Notes: generated by a model from the sequence alone, not told the origin. 64,000 nucleotides of DNA from Clostridia bacterium (GCA_017625095.1 JAGALQ010000015.1:1-64000), one strand, 5' to 3'. Positions 49,609 to 59,040 are shown, counted from the first letter of the stretch. Program-made: numbers and translations.

Positions 49609-50957
49609 TTCTTTGCACCTGCCTCTCTGATAACTGATTTTGCAAGACGCATATGCTGTACGAGCGGCAGACCTGCCGGGCATACGTAAGCACAGCTGCC
49701 GCATTCCATGCAGACCATAACGCCTGATTCGGTAAGCTTGTCGGCTTCCTTGGATTTTGCGTAGCGTGCAATAAGTGTGGGCATAAGGCTCATCGGGCAG
49801 ACCTGAGCGCAGCGTCCGCAACGGATACAGTCACGCTCGGGCTTGATTTTGAATGTGCCTTCTGCAAATGCGAGAATTGCGTTGTTCTGCTTGAGCAGGG
49901 GAATATCCGTGCCGACTATTGCAGCGCCCATCATCGGACCGCCAGAAATAATCTTGAACGGTTCTGCTTTGAATCCGCCGCAGAATTCGACAATATCGTG
50001 AATGCTTGTGCCTATGGGTACACGCACATTTTTAGGTGTGTGTATTGCCGAACCGTCAACTGTAACAGAACGGCTGACAAGCGGCTTGCCTGTTTCGATA
50101 TAACGCTGTATAAAGGCAACACTGGCAACGTTCATAAGCACACAGCCGACATCAGAGGGCAGCTTTCCGGGCGGAACCTTTCTGCCTGTTACGGACTGAA
50201 TCATAACCTTTTCAGCACCCTGCGGATACTTTGACTTGAGTGCCATTATGTTGATGTCCTTGTCGCCGCCTGCAATGTCGTTGATCTGCTTTTTCAGCAG
50301 GTCGATTGCCTGAGGTTTGTTATCTTCAACAGCGATAACAACTTTCTTGAAGCCGAGATATTTCTTGAGCGTTACAACACCCTTGATGACGTTTGCGCTG
50401 TTTTCCATACATTCGCGGTAGTCAACCGTGATGTAAGGCTCACATTCGGCAGCGTTGACAATCAGCGTGTCGATGTTTTCGTTGGGCATAAGTGCGAGCT
50501 TGACGTGAGCAGGGAAGCCTGCACCGCCCAGACCTACAAGACCCGATGCACGGGCTGCCTTGATAAGGTCCTGTGCGTTTTCGATTTTTGGCGGCTCAAA
50601 TCCTTCGAATACAGCCATTTCACCGTCGGATTCGATGGTTACTGCCTTGGAAACAGAGCCGTTTGCAAGCTTGACTTCACTTATTGCAGTGACGGTACCC
50701 GATACGGATGAGTGTATGGGAGCACTTACAAACTTGTCGGTGTCTGCTATAAGCTGACCGACCTTGACCTGGTCACCGACCTTGACTACGGGCTCACAGG
50801 GCGCACCGATATGCTGCTGCATGGGGAGCACTACCTTTTCGGGCGGAGGCATACGGGTTATTTTGCAGTCTTGCGTGTTCTTGCTGTGAGAAACGCTGAC
50901 ACCGCCTCTGCCTTTTACAACGGCGGAGAGCACGCCGCTTGCGGAGTATCCTTTCAT
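49605..50957 (-). CDS. rnfC: Rnf complex subunit C (NADH and FMN binding)
   Basis: RnfC exchanges electrons with NAD. The 450-residue protein has GLVGLGGAGFPAHVKLAL (about 135-152), the NADH/FMN-binding glycine loop shared with NuoF, then two cluster motifs CIRCGRCAQVCP (about 373-384) and CMECGSCAYVCP (about 413-424). It is the first gene of rnfCDGEAB, 15 bases after the Gx transporter gene. AGGAG precedes the ATG. Confidence 0.96.
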   Translation of the reverse strand: MKGYSASGVLSAVVKGRGGVSVSHSKNTQDCKITRMPPPEKVVLPMQQHIGAPCEPVVKVGDQVKVGQLIADTDKFVSAPIHSSVSGTVTAISEVKLANGSVSKAVTIESDGEMAVFEGFEPPKIENAQDLIKAARASGLVGLGGAGFPAHVKLALMPNENIDTLIVNAAECEPYITVDYRECMENSANVIKGVVTLKKYLGFKKVVIAVEDNKPQAIDLLKKQINDIAGGDKDINIMALKSKYPQGAEKVMIQSVTGRKVPPGKLPSDVGCVLMNVASVAFIQRYIETGKPLVSRSVTVDGSAIHTPKNVRVPIGTSIHDIVEFCGGFKAEPFKIISGGPMMGAAIVGTDIPLLKQNNAILAFAEGTFKIKPERDCIRCGRCAQVCPMSLMPTLIARYAKSKEADKLTESGVMVCMECGSCAYVCPAGLPLVQHMRLAKSVIREAGAKK

Positions 50958-50971
50958 ATTTTCATCTCCTG

Positions 50972-51538
50972 TTAATTTGTTCCCTTGGTGGATTTTGTTG
51001 TGGGAACAAAGTATTTACTTTGTTTTATTAATAGCGGGCTGACTGCTTTGAAAATCAGACCCGTTACAATACCTGTACATACGCCGAAAACAAGAAGGGC
51101 AGGGGCGTAGCCTGCAATTGTCACCGTGTCGGTTATAACTGCTGCAGCGATGAGCTGACCGAGGTTGTGTGCCAGCGCACAGCAGACACCCGAGCCGATA
51201 AGACCGAGCGGATTGTTTTTGATTACTCTGAAAATCAGGCACATTGCCGCAAGGCTCATAAGTCCTCCGCAAAGGCTCATAAGGAAGGCTGTCAGCCCCC
51301 TTGTGATTCCTGCAAAGCCTGCTTTGATAATAACAATAAACAATGCATCGGTAATTTTTAGAGTTGATGCAGCAAACATTGTCACGATGTTTGAGATACC
51401 CGGTTTTGCCCCGGGAGGAAGAAACGGAAACGCAGGCAGCAGAGATTCGAGCCACGAAAGTGCTAGTGCTTGTGCGCCGAGTATGCCTGCAAGAGCAACC
51501 CTGCGTGTGACATTTCTTTTATTAGTATACGAGGGCAT
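50972..51538 (-). CDS. Gx transporter family / heptaprenyl-diphosphate-synthase-I-like membrane protein
   Basis: ATG 51538 follows GGAG; a GTG nine bases earlier is also possible. The 188-residue protein has five to six helices with RRVALAGILGAQALALSWLE and FPFLPPGAKPGISNIVTMFA, the family hallmark GAKPGL-N segment. Members often lie in Rnf or ApbE-containing clusters and are annotated as a Gx transporter or as Hpre_diP_synt_I. I infer a small-molecule carrier linked to the flavin or lipid needs of Rnf. It overlaps the NusG-II gene by 17 bases. Confidence 0.85.
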   Translation of the reverse strand: MPSYTNKRNVTRRVALAGILGAQALALSWLESLLPAFPFLPPGAKPGISNIVTMFAASTLKITDALFIVIIKAGFAGITRGLTAFLMSLCGGLMSLAAMCLIFRVIKNNPLGLIGSGVCCALAHNLGQLIAAAVITDTVTIAGYAPALLVFGVCTGIVTGLIFKAVSPLLIKQSKYFVPTTKSTKGTN

Positions 51539-51899
51539 CGATTTCACTCTCCTCCCCGTTTTCTATTGTTATAACAACTTCTGCAGGCAGACAGGCGGCG
51601 GTGTCTCCTCTGTGCCTGAGCTTGCCTGTGCTGACACAGAGCTTGTCGGGGCAGGCGGCATTTTTGAACGAAATGCAACCTTTTTCGACATAAAGGGTTG
51701 CTTCAGGTGAGCAGGGCAGTGCAAGCTCGTAGCTTTCCTCTACCTTATCAAGCTCAATGCTTTCAAAAGTTTCTCCGTCAATATAAATCACTGCGGTTGC
51801 ACCGCTTGTGGTGTTTTTGGTGTGAAAATGGAAGCCGACAGCTCCAAGCAGCAAAACGGCAATCAGAATAATATCGAGCGGTCTGATGAGCTTTTTCAT
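51522..51899 (-). CDS. NusG domain II-like exported protein
   Basis: The 125-residue protein has an N-terminal membrane segment (about 8-24) and a beta domain with AVIYIDGETFESIELDKVEE and VEKGCISFKNAACPDKLC, the NusG_II pattern with the CPDKxC motif. This family regularly stands beside apbE, rnf and Gx genes in Clostridia; its job is unknown, possibly in delivering or checking the flavinylated Rnf subunits. It overlaps apbE by four bases and the Gx gene by 17, so all belong to one operon. Confidence 0.85.
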   Translation of the reverse strand: MKKLIRPLDIILIAVLLLGAVGFHFHTKNTTSGATAVIYIDGETFESIELDKVEESYELALPCSPEATLYVEKGCISFKNAACPDKLCVSTGKLRHRGDTAACLPAEVVITIENGEESEIDALVY

Positions 51900-52939
51900 T
51901 TGAGTTCACCAAGCCTGTATTCATCGTTAGTTATTGAGATAAGATTGCTTTCAGTATCACCGTAGGTTGTGATTATTTCTTTGTCGGTTGTGATGAAAAC
52001 CGCATCAGCATTGTATTTTTCGAGCAGCGGCAGGCTCTTTTCTATTCCGAGCACAAAGCATGCTGTTGAAAGCGCATCGCTCACGTAGCCGTACTGTGCA
52101 TCAACCGTAACGCTGAGCAGTCCGCTGTCAGCAGGGCAACCTGTTGAAGGGTCAAATATATGATGATAACGCTTGCCGTTTTCATCTTCGAAAAATCTTT
52201 CGTAGTTGCCCGATGTTGAAATGCATCCGGGCGCAATATTCAGAACAGCGCAGTGCTCGTTCACTTCACCGAGCGGGTCGCGTATGCCAATATTAAAAGC
52301 GGCGTTCGGTCCTGAACCGAATTTGTCAAGCTTTACGCTGCCGCCTACCGTTATGATTGATTCTCTTAAATCGATGATATCATCGCTGAGAAAATCCGTT
52401 AGTATTTCATCTGCATAGTCGCAGGCAATGCCTTTTCCGACTGCACCCATATCAAGCTTTACGCCATCAGGTATATATACCGTGTTGCCGTCAATGCTCC
52501 ATTTGTCTGCGTTCTTAATTGCGGCGTCAATTTCTGCTTGTGAAGGAACTTTTGCTTTATCTGTGCCTATGCCCCACAAATCCGAAAGTGCACCGATTCC
52601 TGCGCAGAATGCACCATTGCTGTCTTTTTCAATCTGCTTGAGATCTGTCAGTATTTTTGCAAGTTCATCCGATACTTCGGTTTTGCCGCTGTTAACGGCA
52701 TATATTTCCGATTCGCTGTTTGTTCTCGAGAGAAGTTTTTCGTCAAGCTTGACGATTTCACTTTTTATTCTTCCGGCAGCCTTTTCGCAACTGAATCCCG
52801 TAATATCAAGGCTTACGGTTGTGTTCATTGCAATAAAGCTTGCAGCTGTGTTTTTGTTGAGAAAGAAGTCGGCAACGATTACTGCAACGAGTGCAACTGC
52901 ACATATAACCGCAATGCAGGTAAGAAGCTTTTTCTTCAT
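51896..52939 (-). CDS. apbE: FAD:protein FMN transferase
   Basis: ATG 52939 follows GGGGAGGG; longer starts (to 52975) lack a ribosome site. The 347-residue protein has an N-terminal membrane or lipoprotein-like segment (about 5-28) and the ApbE core: IAMNTTVSLDI (about 36-46), LDMGAVGKGIACDYA (about 164-178), NVGG-type ITVGGSVKL and HHIFDPSTGCPA (about 257-268). It attaches FMN from FAD to Thr of RnfG and RnfD. Lack of a lipobox cysteine means anchoring by helix. It starts the eight-gene apbE-rnf operon. Confidence 0.94.
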   Translation of the reverse strand: MKKKLLTCIAVICAVALVAVIVADFFLNKNTAASFIAMNTTVSLDITGFSCEKAAGRIKSEIVKLDEKLLSRTNSESEIYAVNSGKTEVSDELAKILTDLKQIEKDSNGAFCAGIGALSDLWGIGTDKAKVPSQAEIDAAIKNADKWSIDGNTVYIPDGVKLDMGAVGKGIACDYADEILTDFLSDDIIDLRESIITVGGSVKLDKFGSGPNAAFNIGIRDPLGEVNEHCAVLNIAPGCISTSGNYERFFEDENGKRYHHIFDPSTGCPADSGLLSVTVDAQYGYVSDALSTACFVLGIEKSLPLLEKYNADAVFITTDKEIITTYGDTESNLISITNDEYRLGELK

Positions 52940-53139
52940 ATACAGCCGACCCTCCCCATTGTCCATTATCATCAATTCAGTATTATATATTAAATGTTAT
53001 TATAAATCAAGAGTAAATAATAGTAATTCTCACTAAAATACCAATATCAATTAAAATGCCAAGACTCTTGTTTTTTTGCATATCGGTGTGATAAAATATC
53101 CGATGTAAAAATAATCGGTTATCAAAGGAGTGCTTTCGC

Positions 53140-54249
53140 ATGTCATACGATTTTTATATGCCTGCACGTGTTGTCGGCGGCGAGGGTGTTGTCACGGCTC
53201 AGTCGTCGCTTCTCAAAGGCTTCGGCAAAAAATGCGTTATCGTAACGGGTGGTACGGGCGCTAAAAAAAGCGGCGCGCTTGCAGATATTACAGCTGCACT
53301 TGATAAGGAAAATATTCAGTATAAAATTTATGATAAAATCGGAGAAAATCCGCTTGTCACTTCATGCCGTGAAGCTGGTCTGATTGCGGCTGATTCCGGT
53401 GCGGATTTCCTTGTCGGTATCGGTGGCGGCAGTGCGCTTGACGCTGTCAAGGCTGCGGCTGTTTTTGCGGCGAATCCCTCGCTTGATGCGGAGGAAGTTT
53501 ACCTGATGAATTATGAAAACTCACCGCTTCCGACAGTCGGAATCGGCACAACCTCGGGCACGGGCAGTGAGATTTCGGCTGTCAGCGTGCTGACCGACAC
53601 AAAGGGTGTAAAACGCAGCATCAAAGGTGATTTCGGCTATTTCAACCTCGTCTTTGCCGATTGGCGATATACATCATCCTGCCCGATGAGTGTCACTGTT
53701 TCAACCGCGCTGGATGCTTTTATGCACGCAGCTGAAGGCTGGCTCGGCCCGAAATGCAACGAGCCCGCAACGGCTTTTGCTGCGGAATGTCTGCCGAAAA
53801 TATACTTCTATCTCAAAAAGTTTCTTGCCGACGGTGAGCTTCCCGATGATGAGGGCAGAAAAGTTCTCTATCACGCTTCACTCAGCGCAGGCTTCACGCT
53901 CAATTACTGCGGCACGCTGTTTCCGCATCCCGTAGGTTATATCCTTACAGAGCATTACGGTATTCCTCACGGCAGAGCCTGTGCGGCATTCTTTGACCGA
54001 TTGCTAGAAAAAGCCTGCGAATATGCACCTGACAGAGCCGATTCTCTGATTTCGCTTCTCGGCGACAGCAAGGAGAATATTATTACAACTCTCAGAACGC
54101 TTGCGGATTGCTCCGATATTGTAATCAGCGAAGCTCAGGCGGCAGAGCTTGTAAAGCGTTGGAAATCCAATCCGCGCAATTTTGACTGTACTCCCGGCGG
54201 ATACAGCCCGGAGGAAGCGGCAAAGGCGCTTGTTTTGCTGTCAAAATAG
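53140..54249 (+). CDS. iron-containing alcohol dehydrogenase
   Basis: This 369-residue protein has GIGGGSALDAVKA (about 92-104), TTSGTGSEISAVSVLTD (about 130-146) and the metal-binding set DAFMHAAE, FPHPVGYILTEHYGIPHGRA (His residues about 269-287). This is the group III Fe-ADH pattern. It probably reduces aldehydes to alcohols with NADH or acts on a lactaldehyde or 1,2-diol, recycling NAD in fermentation. AAAGGAG precedes the ATG. A terminator follows before gap. Confidence 0.9.
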   Translation: MSYDFYMPARVVGGEGVVTAQSSLLKGFGKKCVIVTGGTGAKKSGALADITAALDKENIQYKIYDKIGENPLVTSCREAGLIAADSGADFLVGIGGGSALDAVKAAAVFAANPSLDAEEVYLMNYENSPLPTVGIGTTSGTGSEISAVSVLTDTKGVKRSIKGDFGYFNLVFADWRYTSSCPMSVTVSTALDAFMHAAEGWLGPKCNEPATAFAAECLPKIYFYLKKFLADGELPDDEGRKVLYHASLSAGFTLNYCGTLFPHPVGYILTEHYGIPHGRACAAFFDRLLEKACEYAPDRADSLISLLGDSKENIITTLRTLADCSDIVISEAQAAELVKRWKSNPRNFDCTPGGYSPEEAAKALVLLSK

Positions 54250-54284
54250 GGGCAGATTATCAAAAAATTCTCTGCCGTTTTTGG
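54250..54284 (+). terminator. terminator of the iron alcohol dehydrogenase gene
   Basis: GGCAGA (54251-54256) and TCTGCC (54271-54276) with GTTTTTG after. Short stem. Confidence 0.6.
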
Positions 54285-54320
54285 TTAATTTGTGCTATGT
54301 TACAAAAGTTTGGAAAACGC

Positions 54321-54349
54321 TTGCATATCCGATGAAAAACGGATAAAAT
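54321..54349 (+). promoter_or_regulatory. promoter of gap
   Basis: TTGCAT (54321-54326), 17 bases, TAAAAT (54344-54349). The 5' leader is about 45 bases with CGGAGG at 54386-54391. Confidence 0.7.
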
Positions 54350-54399
54350 AGCCTAGGTACAAAAAATATTTCCAACTAAATTTTTCGGAGGTATGTAAA

Positions 54400-55437
54400 A
54401 TGTCAGTTAAAGTTGCTATTAACGGTTTCGGTCGTATCGGTCGTCTTGCTTTCCGCCAGATGTTCGGTGCAGAAGGTTATGAAGTTGTTGCTATCAACGA
54501 CCTCACAAAGCCCTCAATGCTCGCTACTCTTCTCAAGTACGACACAGCACAGGGTGGTTACTGCGGTTACATCGGCGAGAACGCACACACAGTTTCTGCT
54601 GATGACGAAGCAGGCACACTTACTGTAGACGGCAAGACTCTTAAGATCTATGCTATGGCTAACGCTGCTGAGCTCCCCTGGGGCGAAATCGGTGTTGACG
54701 TAGTTCTCGAGTGCACAGGCTTCTACTGCTCAAAGGCAAAGGCTCAGGCACACATCGATGCAGGTGCTAAGAAGGTTGTTATCTCTGCTCCCGCAGGCAA
54801 CGATCTTCCCACAATCGTTTACAGCGTAAACGAGAACACACTCACAGCTGAGGACACAATCATCTCTGCTGCTTCCTGCACAACAAACTGCCTTGCTCCT
54901 ATGGCTAAGGCTCTCAACGATTACGCAGCTATCCAGAGCGGTATTATGACAACTGTTCACGCTTACACAGGCGATCAGATGATCCTTGACGGTCCCCACA
55001 GAAAGGGTGACTTCCGCCGTGCACGTGCAGGCGCTGCAAACATCGTTCCCAACTCAACAGGTGCTGCAAAGGCTATCGGCCTTGTTATCCCCGAGCTCAA
55101 CGGCAAGCTTATCGGCTCTGCACAGAGAGTTCCCACACCCACAGGCTCAACAACAATCCTTGTTGCTGTTGTTAAGGGTAAGGACATCACAGTTGACGGT
55201 ATCAACGCTGCTATGAAGGCTGCTGCTAACGATTCCTTCGGTTACAACGAGGAGCCCATCGTTTCCTCTGACGTTATCGGTATGCGTTACGGCTCACTCT
55301 TCGATGCAACACAGACAATGGTTGCTAAGATTGATGACGACACATATCAGGTACAGGTTGTTTCCTGGTACGACAACGAGAACAGCTACACAAGCCAGAT
55401 GGTTCGTACAATCAAGTACTTCGCTGAGCTCGCATAA
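54400..55437 (+). CDS. gap: glyceraldehyde-3-phosphate dehydrogenase
   Basis: The 345-residue enzyme has the NAD loop [14 protein letters not shown] (7-20), the catalytic SCTTNCLAP with Cys160, TVHAYTGDQ with His, and [20 protein letters not shown]. The residue D33 in INDL fits NAD rather than NADP. It is the glycolytic oxidative step. Codon use is markedly more biased than in neighbours (almost only CTC/CTT Leu, ACA Thr, TCC/TCA Ser, AAC Asn), as expected for a very highly expressed gene. It is monocistronic with its own promoter. Confidence 0.98.
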   Translation: MSVKVAINGFGRIGRLAFRQMFGAEGYEVVAINDLTKPSMLATLLKYDTAQGGYCGYIGENAHTVSADDEAGTLTVDGKTLKIYAMANAAELPWGEIGVDVVLECTGFYCSKAKAQAHIDAGAKKVVISAPAGNDLPTIVYSVNENTLTAEDTIISAASCTTNCLAPMAKALNDYAAIQSGIMTTVHAYTGDQMILDGPHRKGDFRRARAGAANIVPNSTGAAKAIGLVIPELNGKLIGSAQRVPTPTGSTTILVAVVKGKDITVDGINAAMKAAANDSFGYNEEPIVSSDVIGMRYGSLFDATQTMVAKIDDDTYQVQVVSWYDNENSYTSQMVRTIKYFAELA

Positions 55438-55441
55438 GCTG

Positions 55442-55603
55442 AAAACTGCGAATAAAGCTGTAAGAACACACAAGGCATCGGCTGCGAGGTCGGTGCCTTT
55501 TTGTTTGCTGACTTTGTGACCGCTCGCAGTATCTTTATACAGCTTCGGGTCGCAAAATCAACATCTTCCGAGCTTTATTGCAGTTTTAAATACCTTGTGT
55601 GTT
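55442..55603 (+). other. structured region after gap with terminator and crossing inverted repeats
   Basis: The gap terminator (55472-55503) is AAGGCAtCG with CGgTGCCTTTTTG. Three further pairs span it: AAAACTGC-g-AATAAAGCT (55442-55459) with AGCTTTATTGCAGTTTT (55571-55587); AACACACAAGG (55465-55475) with CCTTGTGTGTT (55593-55603); and CTGCGAG (55482-55488) with CTCGCAG (55523-55529). The first two pairs interleave (A B A' B'), which in RNA would be a pseudoknot. The pattern is too long for chance, but what it does is not known. Confidence 0.55.
55472..55503 (+). terminator. terminator of gap
   Basis: AAGGCAtCG (55472-55480) pairs with CGgTGCCTT (55491-55499), then TTTTG. Confidence 0.75.
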
Positions 55604-55685
55604 TTGTCGCGTTTGAAAATAATATGTTGAAATGTTAATAATAAAATGATATTATGTGGTTGAATAAATTTTCTGAGGTGCGCTG

Positions 55686-56912
55686 ATGGATAAAAAAGCA
55701 ATAAAAACGATATTGAATTTTATCAAGGCTCTCAAAGCACCGGGCAGGATGATACCCGTTATTGTCGCGCTTGTCATAACCTTTGTGCGTCGCTTTGCCG
55801 AAGCTGATAAGGCGGCATCGGTCAAGCTGGAGGATCAGGGCTTTGTCTGCCGCAAGAGCCTTAATATTACCGGCGGCTGCGGTTCGCCTGCTGTTGCGCT
55901 TCAGGGTGACGGCAAGGTTGCGGTTGTCTTTGCGTGCAGCCGTATTGTTGACGGAGTTCCGGTATATTCGCTGTGCCTTTCACGCAGTGATGAGCCGCAG
56001 AAGATATCAGTATCAGACCGCACATTCCTCTTTGATTCACCTATGCAGATAGGTAACGTTACCGCAACATCAACGTCTGACGGCTTGCTGATAAGCTGGC
56101 GCACAAAAATCCCTTCGAAGCTTCATATTTCTTCCGGTACCGAAAAGCAAGTTGCAAGGATTCTTACCGAACGCAACGCACAGCTTTATTCACAGCTTTC
56201 GGCTGAGGACAAGCAGGGCGGAACATATTATATGATTCTTCCCGATAACGTCACCTCAATGCAGGCTGCCGGTAAAGCGCCGTGCAACATAACCCAGGGC
56301 GCGGTCAGGCTTTCGGATAACGAGTATCTGTGGATGGGTGAGTGTGACGGTGCGGCGGTGGCATATAAAAGCACCGATAGATGCGGAACATTTACCAAAT
56401 GCGGCACAGTGCCTGCAATTCCGGGCGGTCGTACTGTTACTCAGGTCAGCTGCGCAAAAATAAGGAACGGCAGAATTATATGCGTTTTCTCTTCGCTTGG
56501 TGAACTGTTTATTTCTTATTCAGACGATATGGGCTCAAGGTGGAGCCTGCCGCATATGCTCAATGTGCGCGGCACATCACCGAATCTGTGCGTCAGAAGC
56601 GACGGCGTCACGGCACTCAGCTATGTTCAGCCAGAAAAGAAAGTTTCACTGCGCAGTATGGTAAGTCCTGACGGTCAGTATAAATGGTTTGAGGAGCGTG
56701 CTCTGGTAATTTCAACTGCCGATAATTGCCGCCGACCGTATACTGCCGAAGTTGACGGAAAATTTCTTACCGTCAGCCGTCAGCGCTTTGCAGGTGAGAA
56801 GGAATCTTCTGTTGTGTACACTTTGTGGGAACCGCATAAGGATGATAAGGCACTCATAGAAGAGTCTGCGGAAAATAAAAAATCATCGGGAAAGAAAAAG
56901 AAGAAAAAATAA
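55686..56912 (+). CDS. BNR/sialidase-like beta-propeller protein with membrane segment
   Basis: The 408-residue protein has an N-terminal hydrophobic segment (about 20-36) preceding RRFAEADKAAS, so it is probably membrane-anchored or exported. The rest is a beta-propeller with GSPAVALQGDGKVAVVFACSR and an Asp-box-like SYSDDMGSRWSLP (S-x-D-x-G-x-x-W). A second, degenerate box reads YKSTDRCGTF. Asp boxes are typical of sialidases and related propellers, but I do not see the full sialidase arginine triad. The tail is lysine-rich (SSGKKKKKK). With nanA in the window a sialic-acid role is possible but unproven. Confidence 0.6.
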   Translation: MDKKAIKTILNFIKALKAPGRMIPVIVALVITFVRRFAEADKAASVKLEDQGFVCRKSLNITGGCGSPAVALQGDGKVAVVFACSRIVDGVPVYSLCLSRSDEPQKISVSDRTFLFDSPMQIGNVTATSTSDGLLISWRTKIPSKLHISSGTEKQVARILTERNAQLYSQLSAEDKQGGTYYMILPDNVTSMQAAGKAPCNITQGAVRLSDNEYLWMGECDGAAVAYKSTDRCGTFTKCGTVPAIPGGRTVTQVSCAKIRNGRIICVFSSLGELFISYSDDMGSRWSLPHMLNVRGTSPNLCVRSDGVTALSYVQPEKKVSLRSMVSPDGQYKWFEERALVISTADNCRRPYTAEVDGKFLTVSRQRFAGEKESSVVYTLWEPHKDDKALIEESAENKKSSGKKKKKK

Positions 56913-56924
56913 ACAACGGATTTG

Positions 56925-56966
56925 AACTCACTTTTCGCAACACGTTAAGCGGAAGGTGAGTTTTTG
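56925..56966 (+). terminator. terminator of the propeller gene
   Basis: AACTCACTTTTCGC pairs with the GCGGAAGGTGAGTT arm, followed by TTTG. Confidence 0.75.
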
Positions 56967-57044
56967 TATTCTGACCTCTTGTTTTTTGTGCGGCTTTATG
57001 CTAAATTTACAGTTGAATTTGTTGAAAAACGGAGAGGGTACGGG

Positions 57045-58265
57045 ATGAAAAAATCAGGTATACTGCCAAACCTGAAAGAAACTTTTCTTGATGGAAAAAA
57101 CTATAAGATTCTGCTGCTGTCTATCCTTGCAACGGGTCTGTCATACGGACTTTACAAGGGTATGCTTGACAATTACCTTTCAGAAATTGTAAACCTCGGC
57201 GAAATGGACAGAGGCGTTGCGGAATTCTTCCGTGAGATACCGGGTGTAATGCTCGTGCTGATACTGGCACTGTTTTATATGCTTTCGGCTGAAACGCTGT
57301 ATAAAGCAGGTGCAGTGTTCCTGCTTGCAGGTATGGGTATGATGGCAATTCTGCCGCCGGGTAAAGTTCTTGTTGTGCTTTCTATCACAATGTATTCTCT
57401 GGGTGAGCATATCCAGATAGGTATGAAAAACACACTTTCGCTCAAATACGCCCGTACAGGTCACGGCGGTGCAGCACTCGGTGCACAGAATTCGGCAAGC
57501 CAGATAGGCACACTCGTCGGTTATATTGCTGTTGTTTTTGCCTTCTCAATCCTCGCAGGCGGTGAGGGTACATATAAGCTCTTTTTTGCCATTGCAGCTG
57601 TGCTTGCGGCAATCAGTGCCTTTATGTCCTTCGGCATTACGGGTAAGAGCGAAACAGACTCGAATAAACGCAGGTTTTATTTCCATAAGAAGTACACCAA
57701 GTACTATATGCTCGAAATGTTTTACGGCGCACGCAAGCAGGTGTTTTTTACTTTCGGTCCTTATGTGCTTATCCGTGTTTACGATGCGGATGCTGCAAAA
57801 ATCAGCCTACTGTTTGCAATTTCGGCTGTTACCTGCTTTGTCGCTTCACCGATTGTCGGCAAAATAATAGACCGTATCGGCTATAAGGCGGTTATGGTTG
57901 CGGATACGCTGCTTCTTGTTATAGTCTGTTTCTTCTACGGCTTTGCCCATCACATTTTTCCGCACGATGTTGCATCCGTCGTTTGCTGTGTTGCATATAT
58001 ACTTGATTCGATTATTTCGCTCGCCTCTATGGCTTCAAATATTTACGTGCAGGATCTTGCCGATAACCAGGATGAGGTCAAAGCAACAATCTCAACAGGT
58101 GTTTCAATCAACCACCTTATCACAATATTTATTGCACTCTGCGGCGGCTGGATATGGCAGGTGCTCGGCATAGAACTTCTGTTTATTCTCTCTGCCGTGC
58201 TCGGACTTTGCAACAGTGCCTATGCCGCAACGATTAAAACGAAAAGGAAAGCTGTTAATGAGTAA
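57045..58265 (+). CDS. MFS transporter
   Basis: ATG 57045 follows GGAGAGG; a longer frame upstream starts in the terminator loop and is rejected. The 406-residue protein has about twelve helices. MFS-type loop residues appear in VGKIIDRIGYKAVMVADTLL (motif A-like GxxxDRxGxK, about 275-284). No close family can be named. It ends overlapping the start of the methyltransferase gene, so they may be co-transcribed. Substrate unknown; drug or sugar efflux are both possible. Confidence 0.85.
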   Translation: MKKSGILPNLKETFLDGKNYKILLLSILATGLSYGLYKGMLDNYLSEIVNLGEMDRGVAEFFREIPGVMLVLILALFYMLSAETLYKAGAVFLLAGMGMMAILPPGKVLVVLSITMYSLGEHIQIGMKNTLSLKYARTGHGGAALGAQNSASQIGTLVGYIAVVFAFSILAGGEGTYKLFFAIAAVLAAISAFMSFGITGKSETDSNKRRFYFHKKYTKYYMLEMFYGARKQVFFTFGPYVLIRVYDADAAKISLLFAISAVTCFVASPIVGKIIDRIGYKAVMVADTLLLVIVCFFYGFAHHIFPHDVASVVCCVAYILDSIISLASMASNIYVQDLADNQDEVKATISTGVSINHLITIFIALCGGWIWQVLGIELLFILSAVLGLCNSAYAATIKTKRKAVNE

Positions 58266-59040
58266 AAAGACTGAAAGCGAAATCTTTAATAAAGCTGCAG
58301 ATTACTACGATAAGTTTCGTCCTTCATATCCGCATGAAATTGTTGATACCTTAATAAGTGAAGCTGAAATATCTGAAGGCTCAAAACTGCTTGAAATTGG
58401 TGCAGGAAGCGGTAAAGCTACTTCACAGTTTACAGGTAAGGGCTTTGATATTCTTTGTATAGAGCCTGGTAAAGATTTAGTCAGTATAGGCAATGAACGT
58501 TTTAAAAATGATTCTGTTGAGTTTCGTTTGGGACGTTTTGAGCAAATTCAATTGCCTGAAAAAAGCTTTGACTTGGTGTTTGCTGCACAGTCTTTCCATT
58601 GGATACCTCAGCCTGAAGGTTTTGAAAAATGCCATAATATTCTCAAACCAAATGGCAGTTTGGCTATAATTTATAATATGTATATTGTTGAAGATAACAA
58701 GCTGGACAGGGAACTGTTGTCTTTGTCAAAGAAGTATGGTGGCTTTGCCGATTTTGTTACTGCAAAACAAAGCGATGAAAGAATACAGTCTATATGTTCT
58801 AATATTGAAAACAGCCAAAAATTTAATACAGTAAAGATTTTTAAAAGGAATTGGATAAAAGAGTATACGGCCGATGAATATTACGGTTTTGTTTTGACAG
58901 GTAACAAAATACTGCAGAAAAACGAAATTGAAAAAGCACAGATTTACACAGACATAAAATGCTTAGCTGATAAATTCGGTGGTACGATTAAGCGACCGTA
59001 TTTATGTGTGCTTTATATTGCGAAACGGGCAACCACATAG
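58258..59040 (+). CDS. class I SAM-dependent methyltransferase
   Basis: ATG 58258 overlaps the MFS stop (ATGAGTAA) and is preceded by AAGGAAA. The 260-residue protein has motif I LLEIGAGSGKAT (44-55), motif II-like IEPGKD and the SFHWIPQPEGFEKCHNILKP segment typical of ubiquinone/TrmR-type methyltransferases. Its last codons (AKRATT) are encoded by a REP element, so the C-terminus was probably altered by REP insertion. The substrate is unknown. Base composition is more AT-rich than the MFS gene. Confidence 0.88.
   Translation: MSKKTESEIFNKAADYYDKFRPSYPHEIVDTLISEAEISEGSKLLEIGAGSGKATSQFTGKGFDILCIEPGKDLVSIGNERFKNDSVEFRLGRFEQIQLPEKSFDLVFAAQSFHWIPQPEGFEKCHNILKPNGSLAIIYNMYIVEDNKLDRELLSLSKKYGGFADFVTAKQSDERIQSICSNIENSQKFNTVKIFKRNWIKEYTADEYYGFVLTGNKILQKNEIEKAQIYTDIKCLADKFGGTIKRPYLCVLYIAKRATT

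Noticed and set aside
49118..49771. Minus-strand open frame in the rnfC-rnfD junction region
   Set aside because: It overlaps two well-defined Rnf genes in another phase, and its product is arginine/cysteine-rich noise.
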